Below, piece by piece: positions 63,348 through 64,000 of a stretch of 64,000 nt of DNA. Made by a program: the position numbers and the translations under genes. The stretch comes from Stenotrophomonas sp. WZN-1 (lineage in GTDB: Bacteria > Pseudomonadota > Gammaproteobacteria > Xanthomonadales > Xanthomonadaceae), in assembly GCF_002192255.1 (NCBI RefSeq), contig NZ_CP021768.1, forward strand, positions 824,001 to 888,000, written 5' to 3'. The notes under the pieces are model-generated. The model saw nothing but the letters and a program-made list of their open reading frames with translations. It searched no databases and was not told where the DNA came from. Within the stretch, counting starts at the first letter, position 1. The number at the start of each line of letters is the position of its first letter.

Positions 63348-63716
63348 ATGTCCCTTACCAACGAACAGATCGTCGACGCCATCGCCGAGAAGTCCCTGAT
63401 GGAAGTGATGGAGCTGGTCAAGGCCATCGAAGAGAAGTTCGGCGTCTCCGCCGCTGCTCCGGTTGCCGTGGCTGCTGCCGCTGGCCCGGCTGCTGCTGTT
63501 GAAGAGCAGACCGAATTCGTCGTCACCCTGAAGACTGCCGGCGAGAAGAAGGTCGAAGTCATCAAGGCCGTCCGCGCCATCACCGGCCTGGGCCTGAAGG
63601 AAGCGAAGGACCTGGCCGAAGCCGGCGGCGTCCTGAAGGACAACGCTTCGAAGGACGAAGCCGAGAAGATGAAGAAGGACCTGGAAGCTGCTGGCGCGAC
63701 TGTCGAAGTCAAGTAA
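63348..63716 (+). CDS. rplL: 50S ribosomal protein L7/L12
   Basis: A 122-residue stalk protein: N-terminal dimerisation helices (1-33), Ala-rich hinge (34-52), and the globular C-terminal domain (54-121, '[21 protein letters not shown]', '[15 protein letters not shown]', '[11 protein letters not shown]') that recruits translation factors. It serves here as the comparison for the L7/L12-like region in the unknown gene at 9.7 kb. Confidence 0.98.
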   Translation: MSLTNEQIVDAIAEKSLMEVMELVKAIEEKFGVSAAAPVAVAAAAGPAAAVEEQTEFVVTLKTAGEKKVEVIKAVRAITGLGLKEAKDLAEAGGVLKDNASKDEAEKMKKDLEAAGATVEVK

Positions 63717-63757
63717 GCAGTTACCTTGCATCGTCACCGATTCACGGCGATGCAGCC

Positions 63758-63786
63758 AAGGCTGGGGGCGTAAGCCCCCGGCCTTT
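63758..63786 (+). terminator. Hairpin after rplL (partial terminator)
   Basis: Stem AAGGCTGGGGGC/GCCCCCGGCCTT (one mismatch) with GTAA loop, then TGG. It sits where an attenuator between rplL and rpoB is known in other gammaproteobacteria. Confidence 0.6.
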
Positions 63787-63804
63787 GGTCGTTGTTGCGG
63801 TGTT

Positions 63805-63828
63805 GTAGATCCACGGCATGCGTGGATG
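63805..63828. repeat. REP (SMAG-like) palindrome
   Basis: GTAGATCCACGGCATGCGTG... unit downstream of rplL. Confidence 0.8.
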
Positions 63829-63842
63829 TGAAAAACAGCAGG

Positions 63843-63861
63843 AAAAAGCCCAACACGGGCT
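63843..63861 (-). terminator. Terminator-like hairpin on the minus strand
   Basis: Minus strand stem AGCCC/GGGCT with GTGTT loop followed by TTTT; opposite to the rpl-rpo operon. The remaining bases to 64000 hold an 11-bp perfect inverted repeat CAGTTGGAAGT/ACTTCCAACTG (63926-63936, 63974-63984) with an inner dyad, and no gene. Confidence 0.4.
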
Positions 63862-64000
63862 GCAGTCAAACCCCGGCAGGCCAGCGCACGGCGCGGCAGC
63901 GGGGGAGTGGTAGCAGACGAGTTGGCAGTTGGAAGTAGCGGGAGAAGGCGTGCTGGTGCCGGCAATACCAGCGACTTCCAACTGACAATTTCAAGTTCCC

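Overview
The window is chromosomal DNA from a GC-rich gammaproteobacterium of the Xanthomonadaceae, most likely the Stenotrophomonas maltophilia complex. The evidence is gene content (a 568-residue OGT like that of Xanthomonas campestris, a StmPr-type subtilase, several Xanthomonadaceae-type proteins of unknown function) and the many short GTAG-headed palindromes that match the SMAG/REP family of S. maltophilia. No phage, integrase, insertion sequence or CRISPR array was seen.

Layout. 1-5.1 kb (minus strand): transaldolase, rnk, then a peroxide-defence block of oxyR, ahpF and ahpC with an OxyR-type site in front of ahpC. 5.3-13.3 kb: prmC, proline iminopeptidase, a LysR regulator divergent from a DHA2 efflux pump, an unknown protein with an L7/L12-like C-terminal region, and a four-gene operon on the minus strand joined by start/stop overlaps (nitroreductase, FEN-like exonuclease, Nudix hydrolase, N-formylglutamate amidohydrolase family). 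13.6-20.4 kb: a DUF1631 protein, then proton-translocating transhydrogenase genes split into pntAA and pntAB-pntB by an inverted ECF-sigma module. 20.5-29.8 kb: membrane protein, sufT, ilvE, a secreted subtilase, single-domain asparaginase, DUF2069, wrbA, a YihY-family protein with a TlpA-like lipoprotein, and polyphosphate kinase 2. 29.8-40.9 kb: housekeeping genes including a bacterial OGT, hemA-prfA, lolB-ispE, tRNA-Gln, prs, rplY, pth and ychF.

41-52.9 kb is the most distinctive part. A large autotransporter lies downstream of a four-gene signalling locus: hybrid kinase, REC-EAL c-di-GMP phosphodiesterase, hybrid kinase with HPt, RcsB/BvgA-type regulator. The order matches the PvrSR-RcsCB arrangement next to the cupD fimbrial genes of Pseudomonas aeruginosa. 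A 19/20 identical sequence box stands in front of both the signalling operon and the autotransporter, with a similar distance to a -10-like element in each case, so I propose it as the operator of the RcsB-like regulator. 53-58 kb: a TonB-dependent receptor divergent from an exported cyanophycinase and an isoaspartyl peptidase/asparaginase, which reads as a scavenging unit for cyanophycin or beta-aspartyl peptides. 58.1-63.7 kb: the conserved tRNA-Tyr/Gly/Thr-tuf-tRNA-Trp-secE-nusG and rplKA-rplJL region, ending before rpoB.

The main non-coding findings are two. First, the space between the TlpA-like gene and ppk2 is an inverted pair of ~200-nt composite elements, each with a 22-25 bp perfect hairpin around a conserved 52-nt loop; the arm sequences differ between copies but stay complementary. 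Second, the space between ychF and the autotransporter holds three units of exactly 100 nt that align without gaps and carry DnaA-box-like nonamers at fixed positions. In addition, at least four genes take their TAG stop codon from the GTAG head of a REP element.
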